From: Nomia melanderi
Taxonomy: Eukaryota > Arthropoda > Insecta > Hymenoptera > Halictidae
Direction: 5' to 3'
DNA: 64,000 bases
Assembly (NCBI RefSeq): GCF_051020985.1
Contig: NC_135008.1
Coordinates: forward strand, 5,270,001-5,334,000
A program made the translations under genes and the position numbers. The notes beneath the pieces were generated by a model that did no database searches, had not been told where the DNA came from, and saw only the letters and a list, made by a program, of their open reading frames with translations. Below, in pieces: positions 63,001 through 64,000 of the stretch (positions are counted from its first letter, which is position 1; each line of letters opens with the position of its first letter).

Positions 63001-64000
63001 CGTAGGAAATATGGAAAAATGATCGCTGGAATCTGTGCCGTATCGGCGATCGCATCGCGAACGAGGATCGATGTATTGACCTTGTGCCGTGCGTGGGACG
63101 CGTTGGGAGTAGAACAGGTTCCGTTACACCTTTCAGCGTCCAACATTCCATCGAGCTCTGTCTGGTCATGCTCGTTTCTCTTTCCCTCCTTCCACCTCCT
63201 CGATCGCTTCTGCCTCTTCGTTCGGTCGTTTTTTGTTTTCCTCGGACGAAGAGGTTATTTCACACTTGCTCGTCGATGACCCGTCCGTCCGTCCGCCCGT
63301 CCGACCGGGTCGCCGCGCTGCGCTGTGTGTGGCGAGAACGGGAAAAGAAACTCGGCATACCTCCGGGCGACACTCGGTCGTATCAGTGACACTTATATTT
63401 GATTGCCTCTTACATTTACAATTGGTAAACACGCCGCCGAGTCGGGGACCTCGCGCCGAGGCGGCGTTCGCCTATTGGACATACAGGTGAAAAGAATCTC
63501 GGATCCGCGGCTGACCCGACACAGTTGTACACCAATCGAGAAAGTCAATGTTTCATCGGTTGTGCCCAGACATTGCCGATTACTCTTGTTAACGAGGTGT
63601 CTTCTGGTTTAGAGGATCGAACTCGAACGAATAGTAGTTATACAGCTCGTTCTCGATTTCGAGGAATTTTCCCTTTTTTTTCATCAGGAAGACACAACAC
63701 CGGCGATTCTTCTTCCGACAGAGCGCTCGTTACGCGGACATTGAATTTATGGAGAGCCGACCAGAAGACACCTCGAGAAATTAGAATAAAGGAAGAGAAG
63801 TAGAAGTACCAATAGCTGGTAATGGAAGATTATTCACTACTCAACGAATCCATTAATATCCGGAAGTATCAACGAATCACTCGGTCAATTTTATTGCTTA
63901 ATACTTATTCGAGAAGCTTCCCGCCGGGAATTGAAACGGCCGATCGAGTTCGTCGTGTGAGTATTCGAGCGTCGCAACGATTGAAGTAGGCCACCGTTTG
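60001..64000. other. Non-coding, nothing recognised
   Basis: Moderately GC-rich DNA upstream of the GRXCR gene. A short GTCC/GTCCGTCC run lies near 63280-63305. Open frames on both strands show no splice-bounded or recognisable protein. Confidence 0.45.

Overview
This is a piece of an insect nuclear genome, most likely from a bee or another hymenopteran. Coding sequence is split into short exons with GT/AG junctions and separated by kilobases of non-coding DNA. CpG-rich and AT-rich stretches alternate, and small terminal-inverted-repeat elements (MITEs) are scattered throughout. I see no bacterial operons, CRISPR arrays, rRNA or convincing tRNA genes. The species call is inference from composition and gene structure.

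The one gene readable from end to end lies on the minus strand from 58405 down to 25253. It has four coding exons (58405-56699, 35852-35619, 28723-28658, 25426-25253) and all three introns are phase 0. The joined product is about 726 residues: a long disordered N-terminal half, an atypical glutaredoxin fold without the usual active-site cysteine pair, and a C-terminal zinc-ribbon-like domain with four CxxC pairs. This is the GRXCR family (vertebrate GRXCR1; Drosophila CG12206/CG31559). Intron 1 is about 20.8 kb, intron 2 about 6.9 kb and intron 3 about 3.2 kb.

Two further genes each show a single exon. A plus-strand terminal exon (10632-10970) ends in an acidic tail. A minus-strand probable first coding exon (16222-16132) has a good start context and a consensus donor. 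I cannot name either gene, and their other exons are outside the window or too short or diverged to recognise.

The AT-rich parts (roughly 1-12 kb, 28-30 kb, 44-45 kb and 48-54 kb) hold many copies of short elements that end in TTAA. The most abundant (family A here) has termini CCCTTTGCACTCGAG and is about 180-260 bp. Others (B to F) start TTAAC(A/G)C or TTAACCAC. One A copy sits inside another, and the uninterrupted site is preserved in a third copy at 44801-44821. This shows directly that insertion duplicates TTAA, as in the piggyBac superfamily. At 2810-3446 and 8049-8646 the elements are nested three deep.

The most unusual object is at 1750-2091. A 342-bp segment with what looks like a complete heat-shock promoter (several HSF-type GAA/TTC arrays, then TATAAATAG and an initiator-like region) interrupts a reversed family A element. 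It has short flanking repeats and imperfect inverted ends, and no heat-shock coding sequence follows. It looks like a promoter copied or captured into a mobile element.

Other structures are an 8-bp-unit minisatellite at 6274-6752, GC microsatellites, a GA/TC-rich tract just upstream of the GRXCR start, and a three-codon upstream ORF in that gene's leader. The remaining sequence, including most of 11.7-25 kb, intron 1 and 60-64 kb, shows nothing I can annotate.
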